Part shown: in pieces, positions 34,341 through 46,455 of the stretch
Layout: each line of letters starts with the position of its first letter
How positions within the stretch are numbered: the first letter of the stretch is position 1
Assembly (NCBI GenBank): GCA_032716605.1
Contig: CM064502.1
Span: forward strand, 59,716,338-59,780,337
Length of the DNA: 64,000 nt
Direction of reading: 5' to 3'
DNA from: Paralithodes platypus
Taxonomy: Eukaryota > Arthropoda > Malacostraca > Decapoda > Lithodidae
Translations under genes and position numbers: made by a program
The notes under the pieces: model-generated
Told to the model about the DNA's origin: nothing
The model's database searches: none
What the model saw: only the letters and a program-made list of their open reading frames with translations

Positions 34341-34899
34341 ACCCTCCGTGCAATCTTTCCCGCCCCCACGGTTCCCTCGTGGCCTACCGTGGGCGCAAGG
34401 TTGGTCGAAAATAACCTGTGTGAGCCCCCGAGAATTGAGGTGATCGAAACCCTTTCTTATCCTGCGAGGCGAGAAGGAAGAACAAAGGAGGAGACCCGAC
34501 CTTGAGAACTTACACATTGTTTTTTGACGTGGAGGTTCCCCCGGTACGGTCCCCTAAGGCGGTCCATAAGATCCGACGTTGACCACCTCTACCCCCTCTA
34601 CCCCCCCCACCTCCTGCCGAAAAGGGCGGTGGTTCACCCCATCCCCTGTCCCGTCGTGTGCGTCTTACCCCCGTCGAAGTGCGGCCGGAAGTGGAAGGCT
34701 GGCCACTCCCTTCTCGGCGTGGATGAACGGGAGCAGGAGCAGAAGTGCGAGGCGGAACACTACGGCTCTGGCCGGCAAACTTGCACTTCCCTTTCCTGCC
34801 GCCCTTATGGGTACTTGGCTGCAGCAAGTGGCGGCAGCACAAACCCGAAGGAGGACCAGGACAGAAGGACGGACTGTGCGAAGAACCCTGGTCTGCGAC

Positions 34900-37800
34900 A
34901 CAGCGCGTCTTTGTCGTGTCGTAAGCATGGGTCCCGCTGACAGAGAAGAACGTAGCGTTTCCCCAAGCATCCTGCGCACAAAGCCCCGATTGTTATATAG
35001 CTCGGGGGGAGGGAGGTGATAGGCGAACACACCCTGACGAATATTCCAAAGGGGCCTTCCGGCAGAACGAGGACCTTACCGTCTGGCGTTGTCGAGTTGC
35101 CTCGCCACAAAACCGCCTTCTAGCCTCGGGAATCCCAAAGACAATACCGCGAGCTGAAGGTGGAATCCGCCGAACGTGGTCCAAATCCCTCGCGAGAGAT
35201 TCGCCAGGTTGCACCAGCTCTCTATTAAGTCGCAGGTGGTGAACATACGTCTTGAGGGAACCTAGAAAGACAAGACAATAATGTTCGCCACCCTCTGCCG
35301 CGCAAGGTAAAAATCCCTGGTCGACAGAGGACATTATCTGGGTGGTAGAAGAACGGGTTAGCAAATAAGCACAAATTTCAAGGTTTGGGAGTGCGCTATC
35401 CCAGGACCAGAACTTTTGCCATCCAATCCCCGCCGACAGATACCAGAGGAGGCAAAAGCAGGGAATGACTCATCCGGGGGAGGGACTGAAATAGATCATG
35501 TCGAACGGAACGGTTGGGCAAAGTAGGTAAGGCCTCAGCAAACCCAGGCCCTCCAATGGGAGAGGATTATCGAGCAGCGACGGCTAAGCCAGGCTTACCG
35601 TCGTTCGGTCACAACCCCGTCACATAGGATTGTGACAAGAAGAGGGGTCCCTATAGTTAACACAGCCAGCCAGGACTGAACATCCTGAAGGATGTCCTGG
35701 CGGCTGAAGTCCTGACACAGGGAGCTTAGTTCCGAGGAGGCAGACGGGGGCTTGGGCTTCACCGAAAAGTACTGAAGGTCCAGTCCTTGTCGGGTACGCG
35801 GGCCGCACACTTCACGTCGGCCACCTGACCATCCACCCTGATCGCCCTGAACCCTGCATTTTATCCATTAATTTGGACCGACCAGTCCGTGAAGGTAGGG
35901 CCCCTCTCACCTGAGCGGGAAGTCGGTAGCACGCATCCGGGTGGGAGCCCTGCACCCCCCTCCCAAACGAGCCAAGTGGATGCCATAGAGGAGAACGGCA
36001 TATCGTCCGCGACGGGGACCTTGGCCTTCTGGATGGGGGGCAAGAGCGCTGTACCCTGCCCTAGCATGACGGAGGACCCCCGCATGTTGAGACAGCAGGG
36101 GCAACCACCTGAGCCAGGGTCAGGAGCAGTACTAGCCGACTGACCGGGCAGGCTGGAGCAGCCGGGCGAGAATGGAATGTGGTCACACCGCCAGAGGGGA
36201 GGGGGACCAAAGCAGGAGTAGGTTTGGGTGAGGCGCTGAGGTTGTGCTCATCCGCCAAGAAGCGCGATAAAGGTGATTCTTGCATCGCCTCCAAAGCCGC
36301 GGCGTCGAAGTGTGACACCACCCACGGGCCCTGCATGAAGCCGAAAATCGCTCCGATGAGAGGCGCACCACCCCCGAATATAGTTCGGAGCCCGCAGGGG
36401 CGAGCTGTGAGCGATAGCGAGAACCCACGACACGAAACAGCAGCGTCGCGGCCCAAAGAAGGCGAGCGAACGACGGCCGGTGGTCGGTCCTGAGGGGGTC
36501 TCGTTCACGCCGATCAACTAACGCCCGAGGGGGAAACATCACCATCCCCCTCTTCCAGCGACAGAAAACGTCAGCCCCCGAGAAATGAGGGCCACCCTAG
36601 GGGGGGGGGCGGGGCGAAACCTCGCTTTAATACTCTACCTGAGTCCAGCGGCGGGTACCCTCACAAGGGGAGCCGGTAAGCGAAGTATCAGGTATAGAAG
36701 AAGGAAGAGGAGCAGGAAAAAAAAAATGACGGGAGTGGGAAGGTCTGGCCGGAGTGGAAAGGAGGTCAGAAGGAGCCGCGGGGGGAAACAGAGCTAAGGA
36801 TCCCCCGGGGCTGAGAGAACAAGGGCGGCCCGACACCGAGGCGGAGGAAGGGAGGAACCTCCACCTTGGGACTAGACCGCGAAGGAAGAAGAGGCACCGA
36901 AGCAGGAGAAGGATTGAGGAGAAGCAACTACATCCTGGCGGGACCCTCCTGGACAGAGTAGGAGGAGGGAGGCAGAGGGCCAGTCTACAGCATGAACATT
37001 TACCGCTGCTGCGTAAGTAGGACAATGAAGAGGATCGTCTTTTTGTGCAGGGGAAGCGGGGGACGGAAGGTAGTAGAGCCCCTATCCGGAGAGGGCCAGG
37101 GGAGGGCGTACAGGGCAGATACCTGCTACAACCCCTGGCCTCAAAGGGCGAGAAACCCATGACGAGGGCGACGGGCGGAAGTGCAAGGTGAGCCGGAGGA
37201 CGATGAGGGGCACAGTAGAGGACGAGCGACGAGGAGAGCGAGAGACGTAGGACTGTAGCTGGGGATCCCACCCGACGATGTGAACGAATCCGACCAAAGA
37301 AAGAAAATTGGGACTCAGGGAGGAGGGCCCGCAGCAGGGAGAGGGCAAACTGTCAAACGGCCTCCAGAAAAACGGGTCAGGGAATGCCCAGGGCGACTCG
37401 GATCCGGTTCCGTCAACAAGGCCTGGAGTAACGGTGGCCCACATGTCCTAATGTGGTGGGAGACCACGCGCCCACACAGACTGAAGGGATTGCAGAGGCC
37501 ACTGGCCTGGCTATGTCAGAGGAACCAGGGTGATTTTCCACCCACATCCAGCCAGGTCCATACACGGCCCACACAAAGCAGGGAGTTAGGCGCCGTAGAG
37601 GACCACACATTGAGAGTGGCGTAAGCAGGACACTGTGGCATTCCAAGCAACGGGGAGCCACAGCCCTGGCGAAAGCAAGGCACAATTCCCACCTGCAACT
37701 GGAAGAACACACACCATAAGCAAAGCACGGTTGACGGAGTTAAGTGAAGGATAATGATCCAATAAAAACCAGGGAATGAGCATGGGTAAACCAGGAACAC

Positions 37801-38700
37801 AGGGCATGCAAACTGGTAAAAGTCCGTACTCACTTGCTAAACCGCGGGGCACGGGGGGGGGGGGGGGATGGAGGTGAAGGGAGGGCGGGTGAGGCGGTAA
37901 GAGCACAAGCAGAACCTGCAAAGATGGAAGAAAGTGTTAAACCTACCACTCAACACCTCCCCACATGCAGGGTCCATAACACCAGGAAAGTGCATTACAC
38001 TAATATAGTACCAGGCAACAAGATGGACACAAAAAAGGGTCCAGCCGTGAAAGCCAACTACTAAACCGCAAATTTGCGGGCCAATGGAGGCATAACCCGT
38101 ACCGACAACAACCCTCCCACCACCCGCCTCACCGACGACGACCCCCCAGCGATCCTCCGCAAAATTTGCGGGGAGCCGAAACGTCCGTTGGACCGAATCG
38201 AGCACAATCACCCAAATTTTGTGCGGGACCGGCCGTGAGATGGTCCGGCGCCGAAAAAGCGAGAGGAGCGTCTAGGTAAATACCAACAGAGGCCCAGAAA
38301 AAAGCGTCACTATCCTTATGAACATCCAAGCGACGATGGCCATCAAACTGAGCAGTGTCCTTTCCTTGATATATCGCTGACTCAACCTGGTCAAGGGAGA
38401 GGCAAGGAAGACACACCATGGGTAGGAGGAGGCACATCCCCCCAGCCGCGTCGGTGTTGCGGTCACACTGCGTGGGTCCAACCCCACAGTAGATAGAAGC
38501 AAAGCCCATGAGAAGAAGTGGCCAGGAAGGTGTGGTTTGTGGCAGCAAACAGGGGCCAAAAAAACCCTATTGTTGGTGAGGGTTCCCCATGATTGGGCAA
38601 AACAGGGCACTTAAAGGAATTGAGGTGAAAACGGAGTAAGGGAACATCAAAAAAACCAGTAAAGGAAACTGGCGCTAAAAAGGGTGGCCTAGCCGTGAGC
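34900..38700 (-). pseudogene. DIRS gag-like region and 5' leader, copy 2
   Basis: Broken frames on the minus strand include HFDAAALEAMQESPLSRFL and DEHNLSASPKPTPALVPL (36330-36190) and YFSVKPKPPSASSELSSLC (near 35760). The leader near 38064-38231 repeats the ccgcaaatttgcgg palindromes seen in copy 1. The gag role is inferred from position. Confidence 0.45.
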
Positions 38701-38900
38701 AGAGAATGGTTTCCCAGGGGCAAAAACCCCTGTTTGTGAAAGAGGGGCCCCCGTGGGGTACCCCTGGAGTATCACTAACCACCTGTCTCCCAGGCCCTTG
38801 ATACACAGTGAACGGACCTCGAAAGGGGTGACTCGAGGAATCACGTTAATCATGCTGTCCGACCCACCTCCTACAAACAGCCACCGCCACCACGAAATTC

Positions 38901-39000
38901 NNNNNNNNNNNNNNNNNNNNNNNNNNNNNNNNNNNNNNNNNNNNNNNNNNNNNNNNNNNNNNNNNNNNNNNNNNNNNNNNNNNNNNNNNNNNNNNNNNNN
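38901..39000. other. Assembly gap (100 N)
   Basis: One hundred N bases, a conventional placeholder length, so the true gap size is unknown. It separates DIRS copy 2 from a plus-strand LINE. Confidence 0.95.
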
Positions 39001-41205
39001 TTCACCTAAATGGTTTGACCATAATTGGCTAGAATAACTGAACAAAAGCAATAGCCTACAATGCATACACAGAAGCCTTTAATTACTTTAGAAACATCAG
39101 AAATCATGCCAAAACTGTATTAAACCTAACTAAATCAAACTTTCTCCACAAGCAGGCAAATAAACTTCTAAATAATCCAAATGATAACAAAATATTTTGG
39201 TCTACTCTTAACTCATTCAAATCCAACTTCACTACTGCTTCATCCATTCCACCATTAAAATCTCCGACTGGCAATCTTGTAAGTGACCCACGAGGTAAAG
39301 CTAACCTTCTTGCAGATATTTTCTCCACCAACTCAACCTTAGATGAAATAAATCAAGATGTCTCTGTACTTAATTTTAATTCGCCTGAAATTCCCTCACT
39401 GAAGATCCACACCAGACATGTCAAAACTATTTTGAAGAATCTCTCAGTAGATAAGGCTCCTGGTCCAGATGAAATTCCTCCAATAGTACTTAAGAATTGC
39501 TCCTTGGTGCTCGCTCCTGTATTGGCAAAAAATTTCCGTCTGTTGTACTCATACCTCATGCTTCCCAGTACCCTGGAAAGAAGCAAACATCCATCCAGTT
39601 CCTAAAAAAGGTGCCTCTTCAGATCCATCAAACTACAGACCAATATGAAGGTAAAGTCTTTGAAATTATATTAAATAATCACATAATTAAGCATCTTGAG
39701 AATAATAAATTAATCAGTGATAGGCAATATGGTTTTAGACGATGTCGATCAACTGCAGACATTCTTTGCCTTCTTAAGCATCAAATCAACCAAGCTACAG
39801 ACCAACATGGTGAAACACATACAATAGCACTGGATATATCAAAGGCATTTGATAGAATCTGGCATTAATCCTTATTGTCGAAGATGTCACACTACGGCCT
39901 TGCATCATTAGTTCCACTAATTTCTTCTTATCTTCATAACAGAAAAATACGTGTAATGGTAGATGCCTTTATTCTCAATTTCACTCAATAAATGCTGGTG
40001 TTCCCCAGGGATCAGTTTTGGCCCCAACTATGTTCCTCATTCATATCAATGATCTCGTATCTACCACTCATAATCCAATACATTCCTACGCAGATGACTC
40101 AACACTCCACAGTTCCTTCACATTTACCAATTCTTTCACCCAACCCGATCTTATAAATTCAAAAATAAACACTGCAATTTCTCTGAACCAGGACCTTTGT
40201 AGGAGTAATGGATGTGGACAAAAATCTAGTTTCCTTTAATGCACAGAAAACCAAGTACATTCAATTTTCTACCGACAGAATCTCACTGACTCCCATATAT
40301 TTTTTAATGATGTATATATTCCCACTTCCCCTAGTATTGACATTCTCGGTGTAACCATAACTACTAACTTGAGCTGGACACATTATGTTTAGAATCTTTC
40401 CTAAGAATGCCTCTTAAAACCTGGTACTCCTGTACAGAGTTCGAGAATTCTTCACTGACGAGCAGTTGGCCGTAATATAAAAAGTCATGTGCGTTCTCAG
40501 ATGGATTACTGTTCACCTCTGTGGGGTGGAAGTGGAGTGGTTGCATTGAGGCAGTTGGACAAAATTCAAAATAAAGCTATTAGATTAATCAATAACCCTG
40601 CAATCACACAGGACCTTCCTACATTATCCATACGAAGAAACGTTGCATCCCTTGCATTCTCTCCAGATATTTTCACAGCAATTGTTCCGAGGAACTTGCT
40701 TCAATTGTGCCGCCTCTCCACATCTTTTCCCCGTAGAACTAGGGCAGCTGAGAGCGCCCATGAATTTACACTTTCTCCTCCACAATGCAGAACTTCTGCT
40801 TATCAGAATTCATTTATCCCCAGAGCTACTACTCTTTGGAATTCACTTCCCTCGAATTGCTTTCCACAAACTTACAATCTACAAATGTTTAAATCCAGTT
40901 GTTACAAACATTTTATGAATGGAGGATGCCTTTAGGCACATGGACCTTTTTGTTTTATCTGTGTTTTTCCTTCCTCCGTTCATTGTCTCTTAAAAAAAAA
41001 AATAATAAAAAATAAACAATAACTATAAACAAAGGGACCATGCAATAATGTAATACGTTTGCAAAATACTATGGAATACTCATAAAACTAATGTGGCTCT
41101 GTCTCGAGTCGGCCACCCCAGCCAAAAAAAAAGTGGGGATTGGGCCCGAGTATATAGAATAGAATAGAAGGTGCCTGAGTATATAGATAGGTAGATAGAT
41201 AGACT
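39001..41205 (+). pseudogene. Jockey-like LINE with GATA tail
   Basis: The linker (NDNKIFWSTLNSFKSNF near 39180) leads to KNLSVDKAPGPDEIPPIVLK, SDRQYGFRRCRSTADIL, IALDISKAFDRIWH, AGVPQGSVLAPTMFLIHINDL (broken near 39990), the catalytic SYADDSTLH (40084-40110) and the C-terminal MDYCSPLWGGSGV and TTLWNSLPSNCFPQTYNLQMF. The stop is at 40935. The 3' UTR ends with ctctgtctcgagtcggccac, then gtgcctgagtatatagat and GATA units at 41185-41203. The endonuclease is lost in the gap. Stops and frameshifts make it inactive. Confidence 0.8.
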
Positions 41206-41452
41206 TCAATATGTACTGTTTATATATATATTTGCATACGAATATTTAGGTTCTGAAATCTTGGGAGTACCACATGTATTCTCTGATTTCATTGATTTTA
41301 ATAATTAGGCATTTTTGTAAGTTAATTGGTGGGTTGGTTATAATACGAATTAAGTAGAAATAGACGACAACACATCAATCAAGCAACAACAAATGTTAGA
41401 TATCTATATTTTTCAAATTGCACAATTCTCAGCCCCAGATCTGCTAAGCATA

Positions 41453-41454
<2 letters not shown>

Positions 41455-41514
<60 letters not shown>
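41455..41514. repeat. (TA)n microsatellite
   Basis: About 30 uninterrupted TA units. Confidence 0.95.
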
Positions 41515-41521
<7 letters not shown>

Positions 41522-41585
41522 GCAAAAACAACCCACACTCATCTAATGTAACTGCTTTTTATTTTATTTTTTTTTTTTTTTTCAG

Positions 41586-41682
41586 GATATTTATGTTGGC
41601 CTGGAGTGAACAATGTGCCAGAATCTGCGAACCCAACGTCCTTGATCAATACTACTCGGTGACAGGAAATGATGACTCCTAA
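41586..41682 (+). CDS. Possible terminal exon (weak)
   Basis: A long pyrimidine tract ending cag at 41585 precedes an open frame entered in phase 2: IFMLAWSEQCARICEPN, then VLDQYYSVTGNDDS and a TAA at 41680-41682. The composition looks protein-like and the acceptor is strong. However, 31 open codons can occur by chance and no partner exon was found. The family is not recognised. Confidence 0.25.
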
Positions 41683-41741
41683 CAGTATTATACCTCACTC
41701 ACTCTCTCGCTTTCTCTTTCTTTCTTTTATTTTTTATTATT

Positions 41742-41772
<31 letters not shown>

Positions 41773-42234
41773 ATCAAAAATTAGAGAACGAAAGGCTGCA
41801 TAAGATCAGTAAATCAAGCTCTGAATGGGTAGCAGTACTGAATTGATCATTTATACTACTAGCCAATAGTCTTCCAAAGATACCGTAGTTTTAGTTGTCA
41901 TATACATCACAGTCTAGCAGGCATCGTACTGTACAATCGCGCTAATAAGTGATATCTCGGCACCATGTATGTTTTGATCAATAATTGGTATCAGCAATAT
42001 CTAAGCTTCATTTCTTCATATCGAGTGAAATAAACAAACATATTCCTACACTTACCCACCCTATTCAACATCTGACAGACATTAATACAGCACAGAACAA
42101 ACCAAACGTAATGACAGCTGGGACATGACTTATTAGCGCGACCGTACAATGCCTTAAACATTTCAAGGAGTAAATGTTTAGGGGGGGATGATTCATTTTT
42201 AGATATATTTGTTTTCCATGTATTTATTATTTTT

Positions 42235-42500
42235 CTAGTTTCCTCCCTAGAACTCCATCAAACTAACTAAACAAAACAACCCCAGGATCCCCCTTCAATG
42301 TAAATGTGTACATTTTTCGGTAGAAAAGTCCCAATTGAAGGCCGGTTCTTAGAGGCTCGTCAGGAAAAAATCGACACCTAAATGCCACTAATGACAAACG
42401 AAAGGGGCGAAAGATCTTAAAATCGCCAACATAATGGGCTGAACGTCTTAAAATCTGAAAACTAATGGGGCTAAACATGAGGGAAAAGGGGGTCCATAAA
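42235..42500 (+). mobile_element. TTAA MITE family A, diverged copy
   Basis: It matches the family A consensus from the ctccatcaaa segment to atgagggaaaagggggtcc but has lost clear TTAA termini. Confidence 0.6.
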
Positions 42501-42565
42501 AACGAACGCAGTATTATCCAGAATGTACAGTTGCCCACACAAGTTATGTTCCTCTCCGTGATTTA

Positions 42566-42952
42566 ATACATTTTTGCTTTGTCTATGTGAGTGAGGGAGG
42601 CAAAATGCAGAACTGCCTGTAACGAGTGCCTTCCCCAGAGTTGAAAGAATGACAGGACCAAATTCAAGGGACGTTCGAGCCAAAATGCCTGGACACACGG
42701 AGTTTGAAGCAATTTAAGTCATAAGAAGAGGGTAAGACTGATTCTGGGAGAGAGTTCCAGAGCTTAGCTGTTGAATAGAAGAAAGATTGAGAATAACATT
42801 TCACTCTTGGGTTGGAGAGTTGCACAGTGTAGGGGTGGGATTGTGTTGCAAGTCGAGTGCTACGTGCTCTACGAAGAGGCGGTGGTATACACTGAGAGAG
42901 CTCTGAGGAACACTGATTACTGTAACAACGGTAGATTAGTGAGAGAGATGAG
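42566..42952 (-). pseudogene. Jockey-like LINE 3' end fragment
   Basis: It matches 10120-10500 closely (gagccaaaatgcctggacac, gagagagttccagagct). It holds only the C-terminal coding part (LWNSLPES type) and 3' UTR on the minus strand. Confidence 0.75.
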
Positions 42953-43244
42953 AGTTATTGAATTAGGAGTGTAGTTTCTTATACAGTGGTTAACTCATCT
43001 GATTAGTTAACTAATAATTATAAGAAACCACACTCGCAATTAAGTCATACTAATTTTACTTTCATACATAATATCACGACGAGGAACAGAACTTATTAGG
43101 ACAACTGTACCTAAACATGGACAATCACCCAAGTAAACAACTTTGGTCACTGACTGCGAAGCAAGAAGGTTTATACCTAACCTATTATCCATCTCCTTGC
43201 TCAAGGGAGATAATAGCAGCTTGCAGAGCTGTGAAAAACCTTCC

Positions 43245-43312
43245 TCTGTTTGAGCTGGGGGCGAACTCTGGCCCACCGAGTGAAACGCCAAGACGCTTTT
43301 AACTACGCCAAC
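43245..43312 (-). repeat. tRNA-like SINE head
   Basis: On the minus strand ttggcgtagttaaaagcg resembles box A, and gagttcgccccc some 30 bases on resembles box B. A SINE-like element is inserted at its 5' edge. It is not a functional tRNA. Confidence 0.5.
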
Positions 43313-43325
43313 AAGCTGTTGATTG

Positions 43326-43601
43326 GGTGAGGGCTAGTCCTGTCCAGAGTGAGGTTTGGCATCCTCTACCCAACCTTAGCCGTTTCTCTTTTCCTGTACT
43401 ACTTTACCTACTTCTGGGGCGGGTGGCTAGAAATCCTCCTCCCCTTGTAAATTTTACCTACTAGACGAGACAGAGAAAGGGGCGAGGGAACGCGAAAGTG
43501 GTCCCGGAACCTTAGAATTGGAACTTTAAATGTTGTTTCTGTTCGGGCTAAGTCTCGAGTCGGTCACCCCCAGCTAAGGGGTATGTGCCTGAGTATCTAT
43601 A
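43326..43601 (+). mobile_element. SINE-like element sharing a LINE tail
   Basis: The element starts gtgagggctagtcctgtcca and ends with gtctcgagtcggtcaccccc and gtgcctgagtatctat, matching the LINE 3' end at 41090-41205. It is flanked by a 17-bp duplication with one mismatch (caacaagctgttgattg at 43309-43325 and caacaagctgatgattg at 43602-43618). It encodes no protein. Confidence 0.65.
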
Positions 43602-43727
43602 CAACAAGCTGATGATTGAAAATGAATGTAACCTGATCATTCCATGGGTAGCGTATCATAGTGCAGTGGTCGAAAGTCTATTATATGCACGATTACCTGA
43701 ACAATGTGACAAACAAGGTGAGCTGAA

Positions 43728-44111
43728 TTAAGGGGGGTGACCTATTTTTTTTGTTCTGTCCTTTTCTATCTTTCTCTGGCTTGTATTCATTTGGCCCCAT
43801 TCAGCCTACTGTTTTAAGACGTTTATCCCCATCCAGGTGTCAATTTCTTACTGGTGAGCGGTAGCGAGCCAGCATATTTTTAATTTTTGTTAGACAGCAG
43901 GCTAAATTTGTACATTTTTCTATCGAAAAATGTTTCCGGCGAAGCCGGATTTCTTCATATAATGCTGGCTCGCTATCCCTCGCCAGGAAGAAATCGACAC
44001 CTAGATGGGGATAAACGTCTTAAAATAGTTGGCTGAAGGGGGCCGAATGGATAAAAGCCAGAGAAAGAGAGAAAAGGACAGAAATAACAAAAAGCAGGTC
44101 ACCCCCCTTAA
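43728..44111. mobile_element. TTAA MITE family B copy 1
   Basis: The TTAA ends enclose inverted repeats starting GGGGGGTGACCT. The interior has two inverted copies of the core gctcgctatcgctcgcc or its variants. No coding. Confidence 0.8.
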
Positions 44112-44194
44112 GTACATGGCTCAGACGGCATTTTGCCAGAACTTGTGAGAGATCTGCGACTGGGTGGTGGCACTGCTGGAATACTGGACACGGG

Positions 44195-44403
44195 TTAACC
44201 CATTCTGTATCGTCGACGTCACTCAATTTCAGCGACATTTAGACGATTTTATGAAGTTTGGGTAAGCTATATGGTAGCTAACAGGATTAATTGAGAGAGT
44301 CTGTAGCCTTTCATTGGGTAGACGTCCTTCCTAAGCTGGACAAAAGTGTTTTATAGTTGCCAGAATATGATGAAAAGTACATCACCGGTACAGAAGGGGT
44401 TAA
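44195..44403. mobile_element. TTAA MITE family C copy 1
   Basis: The 209-bp element has ends TTAACCCATTCTGTATCG and CGGTACAGAAGGGGTTAA. It matches the broken copy at 51260-52217 and the copy at 59750-59968. Confidence 0.75.
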
Positions 44404-44477
44404 CATGAACCCAATATTTACGGAGGGTGATCATAAATATCCTGATCAATATTTTGCAATTATATTGATATCAACTG

Positions 44478-44812
44478 TTAAGGGGAGGTTTCTAGTTTGT
44501 TTCCTACTCCTCCAGCAATCTTAAAATGTCACCCCCTTCACCCCCTTTCAAGATAAATTTGTACATTTTTCGGTAGAAAAATGTCCCGGCCGAAGGCCGG
44601 TTACTCTTAAATTACAGGCTCGCTATCGCTCGCCAGCATAAAATCGACAGATAAATTGCACAAAAGGTCTTAAAATTGACAGAATGGGGCGGACATTCTT
44701 AAAATTACCAAACTAATGGGGCAAACGTTTTAAAATCTCAAAAGCAATGGGGCTAACCATGAGGTAGAAAGGGGTCAAGAAAAAAATCCCTCAAGTGGAG
44801 ACCTCCCCTTAA
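44478..44812 (+). mobile_element. TTAA MITE family A copy 2
   Basis: Ends are TTAAGGGGAGGT and ACCTCCCCTTAA. The interior holds the shared core gctcgctatcgctcgccag and three imperfect repeats of about 32 bp built on tcttaaaat...aatggggc. Confidence 0.85.
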
Positions 44813-44954
44813 GTCGATTGTTAATCATCTGGATAACTATAATTATATATATCTCGGAGATTGATCATACCTTTTTAGGGAAGATGGGCGTATTTGTTTG
44901 CTTTTCGTTTTATCTTTTTATATTTTTGAGTTATAATAATTGGCTTTACTGGCA

Positions 44955-45470
44955 GGTCATTTGAGCATAAATCCGAAGAAGTTATCCCAACTCTTTACAA
45001 TTCCTTAGTCCGCCCTCTTCTGGAATACTGCGTTCAATCCTGGTGCCCTTATTACCAAAAAGATATAGACAAGCTAGAACGAGTTCAACGTAGAGTTACC
45101 AAAATTATACCTAGCCTAAAGAACAAACCATACGAGGAGCGTCTTAGAGAAATAAATCTATTTCCTTTAACCCAGCGCAGATTAAGAGGCGACTTAATTC
45201 AAGTGTTCAAAATCATCAAAGGCATTGCCATTATGAACTGTTGTAAGTAATTCACTATCGACCAATCTAATTGCGCGCGGGGAAACGGTTGCAAAATGAT
45301 TGGTAAATCTTTTAACTCACACAAATCTAAGCATTTCTTCTTCAATCGAGTTTTCAACTTGTGGAATGGGCTTCCCCGAGACGTTATAGAATGATTCTTT
45401 TAAATTTCGCCTAGATAAATATCTTGCCTCAAACTCGCGACTGACTGCGTTTGTAAATTAATAACTTTAT
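44955..45470 (+). pseudogene. CR1-like LINE reverse transcriptase C-terminus
   Basis: The plus strand reads SEEVIPTLYNSLVRPLLEYC, QSWCPYYQKDIDKLERVQRR, LREINLFPLTQRRLRGDLIQ and, after stops, FFFNRVFNLWNGLPRDV. This is the thumb and C-terminal tail of a CR1-like polymerase, distinct from the other two CR1-like families in the window. It is 5'-truncated and carries at least two stops. Confidence 0.75.
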
Positions 45471-45781
45471 TGTATTCCCCCCTCAGATTCATCAAGGATT
45501 ATTGCGTACCATACCAGTATATATATATTACTAAGACGTTACTCGCTTTTCCCAGATACGAAATATCACGTATAACTAACTGTGTTATGTTACTAACCCA
45601 TCTGTCCCCTACTAACTTCCTAATCCTGCCACGGACATTTGTTCCAGGGCAGTAGTTCCCTTTCCAATTTTCCCTTACCCACTCTAAACCATTATTTGGA
45701 CAATTGATCCTCAGTGTTTTGGAGGACAAGCAACCTAGAGGGGTCACTAGACCTGTTGTTGCTTGATTTAATTTGTACTCC

Positions 45782-45864
45782 TTTGTACTCTCTCTCTCTC
45801 TCTTATACGCACCCTCATAACCCCCCCCCCCACCACCTCTCCCTCTCTCATACGCACCCTCATA

Positions 45865-45910
<46 letters not shown>
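45782..45910. repeat. (CT)n microsatellite with short interruptions
   Basis: CT runs are interrupted by a duplicated segment, tctcatacgcaccctcataac, and a C run. The tract ends in cag at 45909-45911. Confidence 0.9.
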
Positions 45911-45911
<1 letters not shown>

Positions 45912-45970
45912 ATTCTCTTCGTGACTCCTCGTTGACAAGTGATGATTCGTGAGGTGACTGATATGATGAC

Positions 45971-46226
45971 CCGGACCAGGGGGGAAGGAAAAACTTGGCT
46001 GCCATTGATCGTGTCAAGATGAACCGCATGCCTTGGAATAGGAGAGAGATGCTCAACTTGACTTAATAACCTTTATTTACCACCCCATCCTTCAGAGGCT
46101 ATTAACTCTTCTGGATTATTAAGCCAGCACGGCGTCAGTGGATGTGGGCAGATAATTATACATTTCGGTGCAATAGTTGCTTGTAGTATAATAGTTCAGT
46201 TACCATATAAGCCTATTATACTAGTC

Positions 46227-46230
<4 letters not shown>
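45971..46230. other. No confirmed gene
   Basis: An open stretch up to the TAA at 46064-46066 is discussed among the findings. The remainder shows nothing recognisable. Confidence 0.4.
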
Positions 46231-46311
<81 letters not shown>

Positions 46312-46356
46312 ATAGATAGACAGACAGACAGACAGAGAGAGAGAGAGAGAGACAGA

Positions 46357-46402
<46 letters not shown>

Positions 46403-46455
46403 GAGACAGAGACAGAGACAGAGACAGAGAGAGAGAGAGAGAGCGAGAGAGAGGC
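46231..46455. repeat. (GA)n/(GACA)n microsatellite
   Basis: About 225 bp of GA with GACA blocks. It creates spurious Ser-Leu frames on the minus strand. Confidence 0.95.

Larger units (their letters stand above)
30068..38900 (-). mobile_element. DIRS1-like retrotransposon, copy 2 (right end lost in gap)
   Basis: This copy has the same orientation and order as copy 1: left repeat 30068-30470, ICR 30534-30655, then tyrosine recombinase, RNase H, reverse transcriptase and gag-like regions on the minus strand. It breaks off at the assembly gap, opposite about 28986 of copy 1, so some 750 bp including the right terminal repeat are missing. It has far more one-base differences than expected from substitution alone, and it carries a LINE tail insertion at 31227-31326. 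Confidence 0.8.

Noticed and set aside
21490..38700. Dam-like methyltransferase domain expected in some DIRS elements
   Set aside because: No DPPY-type motif could be found in any frame examined between RNase H and recombinase.
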